Assembly (NCBI GenBank): GCA_025997935.1
Contig: BNVG01000033.1
Location: 1-16,044 of the forward strand
Reading direction: 5' to 3'
From: Synergistales bacterium
Lineage (GTDB): Bacteria > Synergistota > Synergistia > Synergistales > Aminobacteriaceae
DNA length: 16,044 nt
Shown here: positions 15,675 to 16,044 of the stretch, in pieces
How the letters are laid out: each line of letters begins with the position of its first letter
Numbering within the stretch: the stretch's first letter is position 1
The notes under the pieces: model-generated
Seen by the model: the letters and a program-made list of their open reading frames with translations, nothing else
Databases searched by the model: none
Told to the model about the DNA's origin: nothing
Made by a program: the position numbers and the translations under genes

Positions 15675-15711
15675 AAAACAGCCGGACAAAGTTTCGCCCG
15701 GCTGTTTTTTT
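15675..15711. terminator. Bidirectional Rho-independent terminator
   Basis: ACAGCCGG (15678-15685 region) pairs with CCGGCTGT (15698-15705) and is followed by seven T residues on the plus strand. On the minus strand the same hairpin ends with four T residues and lies about 25 bases past the stop of the Rpn-like gene, so it probably ends that gene's transcript. Confidence 0.8.
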
Positions 15712-15736
15712 GATAATAACAAATGCGGATGTATGA

Positions 15737-16044
15737 CTATTGGATTGAGAGTATATCCCGCTCGTTTAGTCCGGTGATATCAATAATATCGCTGACGGAC
15801 ATTTTGCGGGCAAGCATCTTTCGCGCGACCTCAAATGCTTTTTCTTCTCCTCCTTCTTCCAAGCCTTTTTCTCTTGCGTAACGCAGATAGTTATCCTTAA
15901 CCACATCATCTATCGGCCTGAACCTCATTCTCCATACCTCCTCAACCTTTGGGTCAATGTCTTTTTCGCCTATTCGCAGTATACGATACACAAAATTCTG
16001 AAACGACCATGCTTTCTTAGCTTCTAACCCTCGCGCTTTTATCA
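15737..16044 (-). CDS. Rpn / PD-(D/E)XK family transposase-nuclease, C-terminal part
   Basis: Partial gene: the minus-strand frame stays open to the window edge, giving about 102 codons and a stop at 15737. The visible part holds a charged EKGLEEGGEEKAFEVARKML helix and MSVSDIIDITGLNERDI, the small helix-turn-helix-like tail typical of the Rpn family of recombination-promoting nucleases (also called PD-(D/E)XK nuclease family transposases). Family members have their catalytic domain at the N-terminus, which is outside the window, so activity cannot be judged. A GTG at 15991 is an internal codon here rather than a likely start. Such genes are mobile and multi-copy in many anaerobes. Confidence 0.75.
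   Translation of the reverse strand, partial: IKARGLEAKKAWSFQNFVYRILRIGEKDIDPKVEEVWRMRFRPIDDVVKDNYLRYAREKGLEEGGEEKAFEVARKMLARKMSVSDIIDITGLNERDILSIQ

Overview
The window looks like a chromosomal segment of an anaerobic bacterium. Der GTPase, a sigma-28-like factor, Shine-Dalgarno-led genes and Rho-independent hairpins all point to Bacteria. The mix of an Mbh-type hydrogenase with amino-acid and peptide enzymes would suit the Synergistota, but that placement is inference from gene content, not a sequence match.

The left end (1-1003, minus strand) carries the first 91 codons of a sigma-70 family factor. It sits directly behind a histidine-phosphatase gene and is probably co-transcribed with it. 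An AT-rich divergent gap (1004-1173) follows. Then comes a plus-strand run: a large low-complexity single-pass membrane protein, a LUD-domain protein, an asparaginase-family protein that appears to have lost several catalytic residues, Der, and an M20 amidohydrolase. Gaps here are 4 to 24 bases, so this is probably one or two transcription units.

From 7207 to 15409 lies the main feature: a complete, tightly packed 14-gene operon for a membrane-bound energy-converting [NiFe] hydrogenase of the Mbh type. The gene order is the same as archaeal mbhA-N. The first eight genes form the Mrp-like ion-translocation module (MrpE, F, G, the two small MrpA-derived pieces MbhD and MbhE, MrpB, C, D). The last six form the hydrogenase module (MbhI linker, small subunit J, 30 kDa-like K, large subunit L, NuoH-like M, two-cluster ferredoxin-like N). 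Electrons should pass from ferredoxin through MbhN and MbhJ to the Ni-Fe site in MbhL, with proton reduction coupled to H+/Na+ movement through MbhM, MbhH and the Mrp-like subunits. All four Ni-binding cysteines, the cluster cysteines and the key membrane Glu and Lys of MbhH are present, so the enzyme looks intact.

The right end (15410-16044) is accessory in character. It holds a terminator closing the mbh operon, a short orphan reading frame with coding-like composition but no good start, a GCGACGCG repeat cluster, a bidirectional terminator, and the C-terminal end of a minus-strand Rpn/PD-(D/E)XK-type transposase-nuclease running out of the window.
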